A stretch of DNA of 64,000 bases. Source: Streptomyces tirandamycinicus. Its GTDB lineage: Bacteria; Actinomycetota; Actinomycetes; Streptomycetales; Streptomycetaceae. The notes under the pieces were generated by a model. That model did not search any database and was not told the origin of the DNA. It saw nothing but the letters and a program-made list of their open reading frames with translations. Numbering within the stretch: the stretch's first letter is position 1; each line of letters starts with the position of its first letter. The position numbers and the translations under genes were made by a program. The stretch is taken from positions 1,727,001 to 1,791,000 of the forward strand of contig NZ_CP029188.1 in the NCBI RefSeq assembly GCF_003097515.1. The letters run 5' to 3'. Positions 41,955 to 50,001 of the stretch are shown here, piece by piece.

Positions 41955-43337
41955 TCAGCAGCCGAGGAGGCGGGTGGCGAGGTAGCCCTGGATCTGGTCC
42001 AGGGAGACGCGCTCCTGCTTCATGGTGTCGCGCTCGCGGACGGTGACGGCGTTGTCGTCGAGGGTGTCGAAGTCGACGGTGACGCAGTACGGGGTGCCGA
42101 TCTCGTCCTGGCGGCGGTAGCGGCGGCCGATGGCGCCGGCGTCGTCGAACTCGATGTTCCAGTTCTGCCGGAGGTCGGCGGCGAGGCCCTTGGCCTTCGG
42201 GGAGAGCTGGGGGTTGCGGGACAGCGGCAGGACCGCGACCTTCACCGGGGCGAGGCGGTGGTCGAGGCGCAGCACGGTGCGCTTCTCCATGACGCCCTTG
42301 GCGTTGGGGGCTTCGTCCTCGTTGTAGCCGTCGAGGAGGAAGGCGAGCATGGTGCGGCCGACGCCGGCGGCGGGCTCGATGACGTACGGCGTCCAGCGCT
42401 CGCCGGCTTCCTGGTCGAAGTACGACAGGTCGGTGCCGGAGGCCTTGGAGTGGGCGCCGAGGTCGTAGTCCGTGCGGTTGGCTACGCCTTCGAGCTCGCC
42501 CCACTCGCTGCCGCCGAACTGGAAGCGGTACTCGATGTCGGCGGTGCGCTTGGAGTAGTGGGAGAGCTTCTCCTTGGGGTGCTCGTACCAGCGCATGTTC
42601 TCCTCACGGAGTCCGAGGCCGGTGTACCAGTTCCAGCGCTGCTCCATCCAGTACTCGTGCCACTTCTCGTCCTCGCCGGGCTTGACGAAGAACTCCATCT
42701 CCATCTGCTCGAACTCGCGGGTGCGGAAGATGAAGTTGCCCGGGGTGATCTCGTTGCGGAAGGACTTGCCGACCTGGGCGATGCCGAAGGGCGGCTTGCG
42801 GCGGGAGGTCTGCTGGACCTGGGCGAAGTTGGTGAAGATGCCCTGGGCGGTCTCGGGGCGCAGGTAGGCGACGGAGCCGGAGTCCTGGGTGGGGCCGAGG
42901 TGGGTGGAGAGGAGGCCGGAGAACTGCTTTGGCTCGGTGAACTGGCCCTTGGTGCCGCAGTGGGGGCAGTTGATGTCGGTCAGGCCGCCCGCGGGGGTGC
43001 GTCCGTGCTTCTCCTCGTAGGCCTCTTCGAGGTGGTCGGCGCGGAAGCGCTTGTGGCAGGAGGTGCACTCGGTGAGCGGGTCGGTGAAGGTGGCGACGTG
43101 GCCGGAGGCCTCCCAGACCTCGGTCGCCAGGATCACCGACGAGTCGATTCCGACGACGTCCTCGCGCGAGGTGACCATGTAGCGCCACCACTGGCGCTTG
43201 ATGTTCTCCTTGAGTTCGGTGCCCAGCGGTCCGTAGTCCCAGGCGGCGCGCTGGCCACCGTAGATCTCGCTGCTGGGGTAGACGAACCCACGGCGCTTGC
43301 TCAGGTTGACGATCGTGTCGATCTTGTCGGCGGCCAC
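41955..43337 (-). CDS. glyS: glycyl-tRNA synthetase (alpha2 type)
   Basis: A 460-residue class II synthetase that charges tRNA-Gly. Motif 1 region lies in [21 protein letters not shown] zinc-binding insertion has the pairs CTSC and CPHC. Motif 2 ([30 protein letters not shown]) and motif 3 ([18 protein letters not shown]) follow. The C-terminal anticodon-binding domain includes [13 protein letters not shown]. This is the homodimeric type found in actinobacteria, not the alpha2beta2 form of E. coli. Zinc dependence is noteworthy given that the zinc operon starts 419 bp away, divergently. Confidence 0.97.
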   Translation of the reverse strand: MAADKIDTIVNLSKRRGFVYPSSEIYGGQRAAWDYGPLGTELKENIKRQWWRYMVTSREDVVGIDSSVILATEVWEASGHVATFTDPLTECTSCHKRFRADHLEEAYEEKHGRTPAGGLTDINCPHCGTKGQFTEPKQFSGLLSTHLGPTQDSGSVAYLRPETAQGIFTNFAQVQQTSRRKPPFGIAQVGKSFRNEITPGNFIFRTREFEQMEMEFFVKPGEDEKWHEYWMEQRWNWYTGLGLREENMRWYEHPKEKLSHYSKRTADIEYRFQFGGSEWGELEGVANRTDYDLGAHSKASGTDLSYFDQEAGERWTPYVIEPAAGVGRTMLAFLLDGYNEDEAPNAKGVMEKRTVLRLDHRLAPVKVAVLPLSRNPQLSPKAKGLAADLRQNWNIEFDDAGAIGRRYRRQDEIGTPYCVTVDFDTLDDNAVTVRERDTMKQERVSLDQIQGYLATRLLGC

Positions 43338-43755
43338 GGTGCTCTCTTCATTACGACGACGAAGTGCGAATGCTTCAGATTACCGGCGCCCGTACCCCCT
43401 GTATCAAATCGGTTCGCCTCCTCGTCCGCGGACGGGGAGCGGCTCGGGGCATGCCGCCGGACCTGTGGGGGACGTGGGGGGACGAGAGGGGACGAGAGGG
43501 GACGAGAGGGGACGAAGGGGGACGAGGGGGCCGTGGCGGTCCCGGCCCCTGTTCCCGGCCCCTGTTCCCGGCGACGGGTGGCGGTGGCGGATGGCGGGCG
43601 CCGGGGAGCAGTGACAGGGGGTGCACCCTCGGTCGCCGCCGCGGGTGAGGTGCGTGGGCGGGCCGCGCCGGGGGAGGCTTGTGCGGGGGTCACCGTATGA
43701 TCGCGGCCGATGATTCAATTGACAATCGTTTCCACATTTGTTGAAAATGACTGTC
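43338..43755. other. divergent region between glyS and znuA with minisatellites and Zur boxes
   Basis: The 418-bp region holds a six-unit 10-bp repeat (GACGAGAGGG type, 43471-43530), a 13-bp repeat twice (GGCCCCTGTTCCC, 43544-43571), and the Zur-controlled znuA promoter at the right end. No gene is evident. Confidence 0.6.
43471..43530. repeat. 10-bp tandem repeat, six copies
   Basis: GACGTGGGGG, three perfect GACGAGAGGG units and two degenerate copies follow at exact 10-bp steps from 43471. Confidence 0.88.
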
Positions 43756-43756
43756 A
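43719..43756 (+). promoter_or_regulatory. znuA promoter with tandem Zur boxes
   Basis: Two 15-bp Zur-like sites occur, TGACAATCGTTTCCA (43720-43734) and TGAAAATGACTGTCA (43742-43756), the second a good TGA...TCA dyad. Their starts are 22 bp apart, two helical turns. A -35 TTGACA (43719-43724) overlaps the first site. The second covers the expected -10, so bound Zur would shut the promoter. Confidence 0.7.
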
Positions 43757-44784
43757 TGAACGTACGTCGCCATATATCCGCCGCCGCTCTCGCCGCAACG
43801 ACCGCGTTGGGCCTTGTCACGCTCTCGGCCTGCTCGGGCACGTCCTCGGCGGGCGGCGACGGGGACGACGGCAGGCTCGACGTGGTGGCCTCGTTCTACC
43901 CGATGCAGTATCTGGCCGAGCAGATCGGCGGGGACCACGTCAAGGTCACCACGCTGACGAAGCCGGGTGTGGAGCCGCACGACCTGGAGCTGAAGCCGCG
44001 GCAGGCGTCGGAGCTCCGCCAGGCCGACTACATCCTCTATCTGAAGGGCGTACAGCCCGCCGTCGACGAGGCGATCGCGCAGTCCGGGGTCGAGCACACC
44101 GTCGATGCCGCGACCCTGACGAAACTGGAGGATCACGGTACCGACGTCGGTCACGACCACGGCCACGAGGGCGTGGAGCACGACGGCGGCCACGAGGGCG
44201 GGGAGCACGAAGTCGGCCACGAGGGCGAGGAGCACGCGGGCGGGGAGCACGGTGCCGAAGCCGGAGGCGATCCGCACATATGGCTGGACCCGGTGAAGTA
44301 CGCCGAGGTCGCCCGGGGCGTCGGGGACTCCCTGGCGAAGGCCGACCCGGCCCGTGCCGCGGACTACCGGAAGAACACCGAGACGCTGGTCGCCAAGCTG
44401 AAGGCGCTGGACGCCAGGTTCGCCGACGGCCTGCGGAACAGCACCACCAGGACCTTCATCACCGCCCACTCCGCGTTCGGCTACCTCGCCGAGCGGTACG
44501 GTCTGGACCAGCACGGCATCGCCGGGATCGGTCCGGAGTCGGAACCGAGCCCGGCCCGGATCAAGGAGCTGCAGACGGTCGCCAAGCAGGAGAAGGTGTC
44601 CACGGTCTTCTTCGAGACCCTGGCCAGCGACCGCACGGCGAAGGCGCTCGCCAAGGACGCGGGCCTGCGGACGGACGTCCTCGACCCGCTGGAGGGCATC
44701 ACGGACAGGTCCAAGGGTGAGGACTACCTCGCGGTGATGGAGTCCAACCTCGCCGCGCTGCAGAAGGCGCTCGGCGCGCAGTGA
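43756..44784 (+). CDS. znuA: zinc ABC transporter, substrate-binding lipoprotein
   Basis: A 342-residue lipoprotein (lipobox LSAC near residue 27) of the cluster A-I metal-binding family. It carries VVASFYPMQYLAEQIGGDHV, PGVEPHDLELKPRQ with a His ligand, then a His/Glu-rich loop (about residues 126-172, many HEGGEH repeats) typical of ZnuA. HIWLDPVKYA and TAHSAFGYLAERY supply further ligand residues. No ribosome-binding site is visible. The promoter spacing puts the transcript start at or next to ATG 43756, so it is probably leaderless; ATG 43747 is in frame but lies inside the Zur site. Confidence 0.92.
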   Translation: MNVRRHISAAALAATTALGLVTLSACSGTSSAGGDGDDGRLDVVASFYPMQYLAEQIGGDHVKVTTLTKPGVEPHDLELKPRQASELRQADYILYLKGVQPAVDEAIAQSGVEHTVDAATLTKLEDHGTDVGHDHGHEGVEHDGGHEGGEHEVGHEGEEHAGGEHGAEAGGDPHIWLDPVKYAEVARGVGDSLAKADPARAADYRKNTETLVAKLKALDARFADGLRNSTTRTFITAHSAFGYLAERYGLDQHGIAGIGPESEPSPARIKELQTVAKQEKVSTVFFETLASDRTAKALAKDAGLRTDVLDPLEGITDRSKGEDYLAVMESNLAALQKALGAQ

Positions 44785-44834
44785 CACCAGCGGCCGCGGC
44801 CGTACCGGAACGATCAGCATCGGAGGCACAACCC

Positions 44835-45605
44835 ATGGAGTCCGCCGCAGAGCCCGTCATATCCGTCCGCGGGGCCCGGGCGACACTGGGGTCCCGGCCC
44901 GTGCTGCGCGGTGTCGACCTCACCGTGGAGCGCGGCGAGGTGGTCGCGCTGCTCGGTGCGAACGGCTCGGGCAAGTCGACGGCCGTGCGGTCGATGATCG
45001 GCCAGGTGCCGCTCACGGGCGGTTCGGTGTCCTTGTTCGGTACGGAGCTGCGCCGTTTCCGTGCGTGGTCGCGCGTGGGCTATGTGCCGCAGCGCACGAC
45101 CGCGACGAGCGGGGTGCCTGCGACGGTCCGGGAGGTGGTGGCGTCCGGCCGGCTGTCGCACTCGAGGCTGGGGCTGCCGTCGAAGCGAGACCGTGCGGCG
45201 GTGCGGCGGGCGATCGAGGTCGTCGGGCTCGCCGACCGGGCGAAGGACTCGGTGAGCGCGCTCTCCGGAGGGCAGCACCAGCGGGTGCTGATCGCCCGTG
45301 CGCTGGCCGCGGAGCCCGAACTGCTCATCATGGACGAGCCGATGGCGGGTGTGGACCTCACCAGTCAGGGGGTTCTCGCCGGGACGCTGCGGGAGCAGGT
45401 GGCGGCGGGGACGACGGTGCTGCTGGTGCTCCATGAGCTGGGTCCGCTGGAGCCGCTGATCGACCGGGCGGTGGTGCTGCGGGACGGCTGCGTCGTCCAT
45501 GACGGACCGCCGCCGCGTGCCGTGGGGCAGCATGCGCTGCCCGGTCACGACCACGTACATCCGCACGCGGCCGACGAGCCGCTCCGCACGGGACTGCTGA
45601 CCTGA
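44835..45605 (+). CDS. znuC: zinc ABC transporter, ATP-binding protein
   Basis: A 256-residue ATPase with Walker A GANGSGKST (near residue 45), the Q-loop YVPQRTT, signature LSGGQHQRVLIARAL and Walker B LLIMDEPMAG. A His-rich tail (HALPGHDHVHPHAADE) fits a zinc transporter. GGAGG precedes ATG 44835. It lies 50 bp after znuA and 2 bp before znuB. Confidence 0.93.
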   Translation: MESAAEPVISVRGARATLGSRPVLRGVDLTVERGEVVALLGANGSGKSTAVRSMIGQVPLTGGSVSLFGTELRRFRAWSRVGYVPQRTTATSGVPATVREVVASGRLSHSRLGLPSKRDRAAVRRAIEVVGLADRAKDSVSALSGGQHQRVLIARALAAEPELLIMDEPMAGVDLTSQGVLAGTLREQVAAGTTVLLVLHELGPLEPLIDRAVVLRDGCVVHDGPPPRAVGQHALPGHDHVHPHAADEPLRTGLLT

Positions 45606-45607
45606 TC

Positions 45608-46510
45608 ATGGAATTCCTCCAGGACCCCTTCATGCAGCGGGCGCTGCTGGCCGCGCTGCTGGTCGGTGTCACGGCACCGGCCGTGGGCATCCATCTGGTG
45701 CAGCGCCGGCAGGCGCTGATGGGCGACGGCATCGGCCATGTCGCGCTGACCGGTGTCGGTCTCGGTTTCCTGCTGTCCACGAACCCGGTGTGGATGGCGG
45801 CGCTGGTCGCGGTGGCCGGTTCGGTGGCGATGGAGCTGATCCGGGCGTACGGGCGGACCCGCGGCGACATCGCGCTGGCCATGCTGTTCTACGGCGGTAT
45901 GGCGGGCGGTGTGATGCTGATGAATCTCAGCGCCACCGGATCCAACGCCAATCTGACGTCGTACCTGTTCGGTTCGCTGTCCACCGTCTCGGACGAGGAC
46001 GTGGTCGCGATCTGCCTGCTGGCGGGGTTCGTGCTGCTGGTAACGGTGGGGTTGCGGCGCCAGCTGTTCGCGATCAGCCAGGACGAGGAGTTCGCCCGGG
46101 TCACGGGCCTGCCGGTGCGGGCGCTGAATCTGCTGGTGGCGGTGACCGCCGCGGTGACGGTGACGGTCGCGATGCGGGTCGTCGGGCTGCTGCTGGTGAG
46201 CGCGCTGATGGTGGTGCCGGTGGCGGCGGCGCAGCAGGTGACCCGCTCGTTCGCGGTGACGTTCGTGGTGGCGGTGGCGACCGGGGTGGCGGTGACGCTG
46301 ACGGGCACGGTGACCTCGTACTACCGCGACGTGCCGCCGGGTGCGACGATCGTGCTGCTGGCGATCGCGGTGTTCGTGCTGTTCACCGCGCTGGCGGCGC
46401 CGCTGGCGCGGCGGCGGTCGAGGGCGGCCGCGGCCGGCGGCGCCGCGGGGGCCGAGTGCGACGTGGACGTCGCGGCGACCCGCCGTCCGGTGGGTGACGC
46501 CGCGGTCTGA
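45608..46510 (+). CDS. znuB: zinc ABC transporter, membrane permease
   Basis: A 300-residue ABC-3 family permease with about eight membrane segments. The family blocks GIHLVQRRQALMGDGIGHVA and then LTGVGLGFLLS are near the N-terminus, and RVVGLLLVSALMVVPVAAAQ comes later. It forms the channel through which ZnuA delivers zinc. The last 35 residues are Ala/Arg-rich and cytoplasmic. Confidence 0.93.
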   Translation: MEFLQDPFMQRALLAALLVGVTAPAVGIHLVQRRQALMGDGIGHVALTGVGLGFLLSTNPVWMAALVAVAGSVAMELIRAYGRTRGDIALAMLFYGGMAGGVMLMNLSATGSNANLTSYLFGSLSTVSDEDVVAICLLAGFVLLVTVGLRRQLFAISQDEEFARVTGLPVRALNLLVAVTAAVTVTVAMRVVGLLLVSALMVVPVAAAQQVTRSFAVTFVVAVATGVAVTLTGTVTSYYRDVPPGATIVLLAIAVFVLFTALAAPLARRRSRAAAAGGAAGAECDVDVAATRRPVGDAAV

Positions 46511-46574
46511 CCGGGCTCGTGGGTGGGCCTGGCAGAATGGCCGTCGAGGAGCGGCGGAACGTAAGGAGGTACCT

Positions 46575-46985
46575 GTGGCGACGGCTGGACCCCCCGTGCG
46601 CGGCCGGTCGACCCGGCAGCGGGCCGCGGTGGCGGCGGCGCTGGACGAGGTGGACGAGTTCCGCAGTGCGCAGGAGCTGCACGACATGCTCAAGCACCGC
46701 GGCGATTCGGTCGGCCTGACGACGGTCTACCGGACGCTGCAGTCGCTCGCCGACGCCGGCGAGGTCGACGTGCTGCGCACCAGCGACGGCGAGTCGGTGT
46801 ACCGGCGTTGCGCGTCGGGCGAGCACCACCACCATCTGGTGTGCCGGATGTGCGGCAAGGCAGTCGAGGTCGAGGGCCCGGCGGTGGAGCAGTGGGCGGA
46901 GACCATTGCGGCGCAGCACGGCTATGTGAACGTGGCACACACGGTGGAGATCTTCGGCACCTGCGCGGAGTGCGCGAAGAAGTGA
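46575..46985 (+). CDS. zur: zinc uptake regulator Zur (Fur family)
   Basis: A 136-residue Fur-family repressor. The winged helix reads STRQRAAVAAALDEVDEFRS, then SVGLTTVYRTLQSLADAGEV. The metal sites are HHHHLVCRMCGKAVEVEGP (zinc-binding Cys pair plus His) and a second pair TCAECAKK at the end. AAGGAGG precedes GTG 46575. It is the fourth gene of the zinc operon and would repress it through the tandem sites before znuA, so regulator and target form a feedback loop. Confidence 0.93.
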   Translation: MATAGPPVRGRSTRQRAAVAAALDEVDEFRSAQELHDMLKHRGDSVGLTTVYRTLQSLADAGEVDVLRTSDGESVYRRCASGEHHHHLVCRMCGKAVEVEGPAVEQWAETIAAQHGYVNVAHTVEIFGTCAECAKK

Positions 46986-47050
46986 GCCCGTGACCTGAAG
47001 ACATCAGCCGGTGCCCCGGGGTCCCCGGGTGCCCGGGGTGCCGTGTGCGG

Positions 47051-47100
47051 GGGCCCGCACCGGCCGGCGGTTCCGAGGAATCGCCGGCCGGTGCGGGCCC
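47051..47100. terminator. bidirectional terminator between zur and uppS (19-bp stem)
   Basis: GGGCCCGCACCGGCCGGCG (47051-47069) pairs perfectly with 47082-47100. It lies between convergent genes ending at 46985 and 47257 and could serve both. Confidence 0.7.
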
Positions 47101-47256
47101 TCTGCCGTCCGCGGAGGCGTGCCCTGGGGCGTGCCGTGGGGTGTGCCGTGCCGTGCGCCGGTGTCCATGCGGTGATGGAGGTGTGCTGGTGCCCGGGTAC
47201 GGGGTCCGTGCGGTCGGCGGTGTCCGCTCGGTCCTCTCGCCGGGTGGGTGCGGGGG

Positions 47257-48096
47257 CTACCCCTTGTCGAGTTGCTTCTCGATGCGGGCGAGTTCCTCGT
47301 TGGGGATGGCGCCTCCGAAGCGGCGGTCGCGCTGGGCGTACTCCAGGCATGCCCGCCACAGGTCGCGCCGGTCGAAGTCGGGCCAGAGCACGTCCTGGAA
47401 GACCATCTCGGCGTAACTGCTCTGCCAGATGAGGTAGTTGGAGGTACGCTGCTCGCCGCTGGGGCGGAGGAAAAGATCGACGTCCGGCATGTCCGGGTAG
47501 TACAGGTACTTCTGGAACGTCTTCTCGTTGACCTTGGAGGGGTCCAGCCGGCCGGCGGCGACGTCTGCGGCGATCTTCTTCGCGGCGTCGGCGATCTCGG
47601 CGCGCCCGCCGTAGTTGACGCAGAAGTACAGCGTCATGGCGTCGTTGGTCCTGGTCTGCTCCTGGGCGACCTGGAGTTCCTGGACGACGGACTTCCACAT
47701 CTTGGGCATGCGGCCGACCCAGCGGATGCGGATGCCGAGTGCGTTCATCTCGTCGCGGCGGCGGCGGATGACGTCGCGGTTGAAGTTCATCAGGAAGCGC
47801 ACTTCCTCCGGGGAGCGCTTCCAGTTCTCGGTGGAGAAGGCGTACAGGGAGAGGTTCTTGACGCCCATCTCCAGGCAGCCCTTGAGCACGTCGAGGACGA
47901 CTCCCTCGCCGACCTTGTGGCCCTCGGTGCGCGGCAGGCCGCGTTCCTTGGCCCAGCGCCCGTTGCCGTCCATGACGACGGCGACGTGGTTCGGCACGAG
48001 GTCGGCGGGGATCCTCGGCGGGAGCGCCCCGGACGGGTGCGGCTCGGGGACCTGGTACTCGCGGCGGGATCGTCCCAGGATTCCGCTTCGTGCCAT
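47257..48096 (-). CDS. uppS: isoprenyl transferase (undecaprenyl diphosphate synthase type)
   Basis: A 279-residue cis-prenyltransferase making the lipid carrier for cell-wall synthesis. The catalytic Asp lies in [19 protein letters not shown], followed by the GHKVGEG motif, [17 protein letters not shown] and [20 protein letters not shown]. Start ATG 48096 is preferred; upstream frame extension into recO is an artefact. It lies 11 bp after recO on the same strand, a conserved recO-uppS pair in actinobacteria. Confidence 0.95.
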   Translation of the reverse strand: MARSGILGRSRREYQVPEPHPSGALPPRIPADLVPNHVAVVMDGNGRWAKERGLPRTEGHKVGEGVVLDVLKGCLEMGVKNLSLYAFSTENWKRSPEEVRFLMNFNRDVIRRRRDEMNALGIRIRWVGRMPKMWKSVVQELQVAQEQTRTNDAMTLYFCVNYGGRAEIADAAKKIAADVAAGRLDPSKVNEKTFQKYLYYPDMPDVDLFLRPSGEQRTSNYLIWQSSYAEMVFQDVLWPDFDRRDLWRACLEYAQRDRRFGGAIPNEELARIEKQLDKG

Positions 48097-48107
48097 GGGG
48101 GTCACAC

Positions 48108-48893
48108 TCACTTCTTCTCGGGGTGCTTCTCTGGGTGCTTCTGGGCGTGCTTCTCGACGTACCGCAGCGAGCGCAGGCCGCGCTCCAGGTGCCAGTACAG
48201 ATAGGCGGAGACCAGTCCGCTGCCTTCCCTGACATGGCGTTCCTCGCACGCCTCCGCCGTGTCCCAGTCGCCGGTCAGCAGCGCGCCGAGCAGGCCGAGC
48301 GCCTCAGCAGAGGGTACGACGCAGCCGGGGACGCGGCAGTCGCCGCATACGACCCCGCCGGCGGCGGCGGAGAAGAACCGGTTCGGCCCGGGCATGCCGC
48401 ATCGCGCGCAGTCGGAGAACGACGGCGCGTAGCCGTTGACGGCGAGGGAGCGCAGCAGGAACGCGTCGAGCACGAGGTGCGGCGGGTGCTCCCCGCGGGC
48501 GAGGGTGCGGAGCCCGCCGACCAGCAGCAGGTACTGCTGTACGGACGGCTCGCCCTCGTGGTCGGTGAACCTCTCCGCGGTCTCCAGCATGGCGGTGCCG
48601 GAGGTGTAGCGGGCGTAGTCGGTGACGATGCCGCTGCCGTACGGGGCGATCGTCTCGCTCTGGGTGCACAGCGGCAGGCCGCGGCCGACGAGGTCGCTGC
48701 CGCGGGCGAAGAACTGCACGTCGACGTGCGAGAACGGTTCGAGGCGGGCGCCGAACTTCGATTTGGTGCGGCGTACTCCGCGGGCGACGGCGCGGACCCG
48801 TCCGTGTCCGCGGGTGAGGATCGTGATGATGCGGTCCGCCTCGCCCAGCTTCTGGGTGCGCAGCACGATGCCGTCGTCGCGGAACAGGGTCAT
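48108..48893 (-). CDS. recO: DNA repair protein RecO
   Basis: This 261-residue recombination mediator has the OB-fold start [20 protein letters not shown], then [18 protein letters not shown] helical domain carries four cysteines (CARC, CGDC), a zinc-knuckle arrangement seen in many RecO proteins. It anneals single strands and helps load RecA with RecR. The tail [14 protein letters not shown] is a short DNA-repeat-encoded extension. uppS follows after 11 bp. Confidence 0.95.
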   Translation of the reverse strand: MTLFRDDGIVLRTQKLGEADRIITILTRGHGRVRAVARGVRRTKSKFGARLEPFSHVDVQFFARGSDLVGRGLPLCTQSETIAPYGSGIVTDYARYTSGTAMLETAERFTDHEGEPSVQQYLLLVGGLRTLARGEHPPHLVLDAFLLRSLAVNGYAPSFSDCARCGMPGPNRFFSAAAGGVVCGDCRVPGCVVPSAEALGLLGALLTGDWDTAEACEERHVREGSGLVSAYLYWHLERGLRSLRYVEKHAQKHPEKHPEKK

Positions 48894-48965
48894 GGGGTCA
48901 TTCTCTCGTACCGGCCGGGCGGCACCGGGGCGGGTCCGGTGGGCCGCTGACCGGGCCGGCCCGCC

Positions 48966-49298
48966 TCACACGTCGGCCTGGCGGAGCTCCTCCAGGAGTT
49001 CGTTCTGGCCGACGAGGAGTTCGGTGAGGATGCGGCGGGCGGCCCGCAGCAGTTCCGCGACGTCGCCGCCGGCGAGGGCGTAACTGACGGTGGAGCCGTC
49101 GCGTATCGACACCACGATGCCGGCGCGGCGCAGCACGGCCAGTTGCTGGGACAGGTTGGACGGTTCGACCTCGATCGCCGTGAGCAGGTCGCGCACCGGC
49201 ACCGGACCGTTCTGCAGGAGCTCCAGCACCCGGATGCGGACGGGGTGCCCGAGCATGCGGAAGAACTCCGCCTTGGCCTGGTACAGCGGTACCTGCAT
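48966..49298 (-). CDS. ArsR-family winged-helix regulator
   Basis: A 110-residue ArsR-type protein with the HTH PVPVRDLLTAIEVEPSNLSQ, then LAVLRRAGIVVSIRDGSTV. No Cys-x-Cys metal motif (ELCVCD-like) is present in the recognition helix, so it is not a classic metal sensor. A C-terminal helix (LLRAARRILTELLVGQ) would dimerise. Target and signal unknown. Confidence 0.88.
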   Translation of the reverse strand: MQVPLYQAKAEFFRMLGHPVRIRVLELLQNGPVPVRDLLTAIEVEPSNLSQQLAVLRRAGIVVSIRDGSTVSYALAGGDVAELLRAARRILTELLVGQNELLEELRQADV

Positions 49299-49445
49299 GT
49301 GATCGCTCCTGGTGACTCGACGATTACGGGCCGATCCTCCCGCCTCCGGGTGTCCCCCTCCCAGGGGGTTCAGCCCATCGGGATCTCGCGAATTGCAGAT
49401 TTCTTCAATTCGTGGGCAGCCGGAGACGAGGAGACCGTCCGGGCG

Positions 49446-49820
49446 CTACAGCTCGAGGTCCGCCTCGATGCGCTTCAGCTGGTGGCGGGCCATGGCCAGG
49501 TTGGCGTTGCCCTTGTCGAGGACGAGGTAGAGGAAGAGGCCGTTGCCTCCACGGCCCTTCAGCAGCCTTATGAGGTGGTACTGGGTGCCGAGGGTGATCA
49601 GGATGTCGTCGATGTCGTCGGTGAGCCCGAGGTGCTCCATGGTGCGGGTCTTGGCACGGATCACGTCCGTGTTGCCGGCCGCGGCCACCGACAGGTCGAG
49701 ATCCTTGCCGCCGCCCAGGGTTCCCAGAGCCATCCCGCTGGTGTAGTCCACGAGCGCCACCCCCAGCGCCCCCTCGATCGACGTCATGGACTCTTTCAGG
49801 GAAGTCTCCACGTTGGCCAT
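49446..49820 (-). CDS. conserved 124-aa protein, roadblock/LC7-like fold suspected
   Basis: The protein begins MANVETSLKESMTSIEGALG and continues VALVDYTSGMALGTLGGGKD. Alternating strands and helices of about this length resemble the roadblock/LC7 fold used in GTPase-associated complexes. There is no signal or membrane segment. ATG 49820 is chosen because GAGGAG lies 11 bp upstream; an in-frame GTG at 49832 overlaps that site. I recall close copies in other Streptomyces, always uncharacterised. Confidence 0.65.
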   Translation of the reverse strand: MANVETSLKESMTSIEGALGVALVDYTSGMALGTLGGGKDLDLSVAAAGNTDVIRAKTRTMEHLGLTDDIDDILITLGTQYHLIRLLKGRGGNGLFLYLVLDKGNANLAMARHQLKRIEADLEL

Positions 49821-50001
49821 CGCTGCGCTCACTCCTCATCAGTGCGTACTACGGTCGGCTGCCCGCTCCGGCGCGGACGGACTGACCGCGCGGCCGGCAG
49901 GTGACGAGGACGCTACCCACGGTGAAGGGGTCGTGGAGGGTTGTTGGCGGAACATGCCACCAACAGGCCGAAAACGGACCCCCGGATCGCAACCACCGTG
50001 C

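Noticed and set aside
43738..43755. Earlier TTG/ATG starts for znuA
   Set aside because: They lie inside the Zur box and upstream of the predicted transcript start; no ribosome site precedes them.
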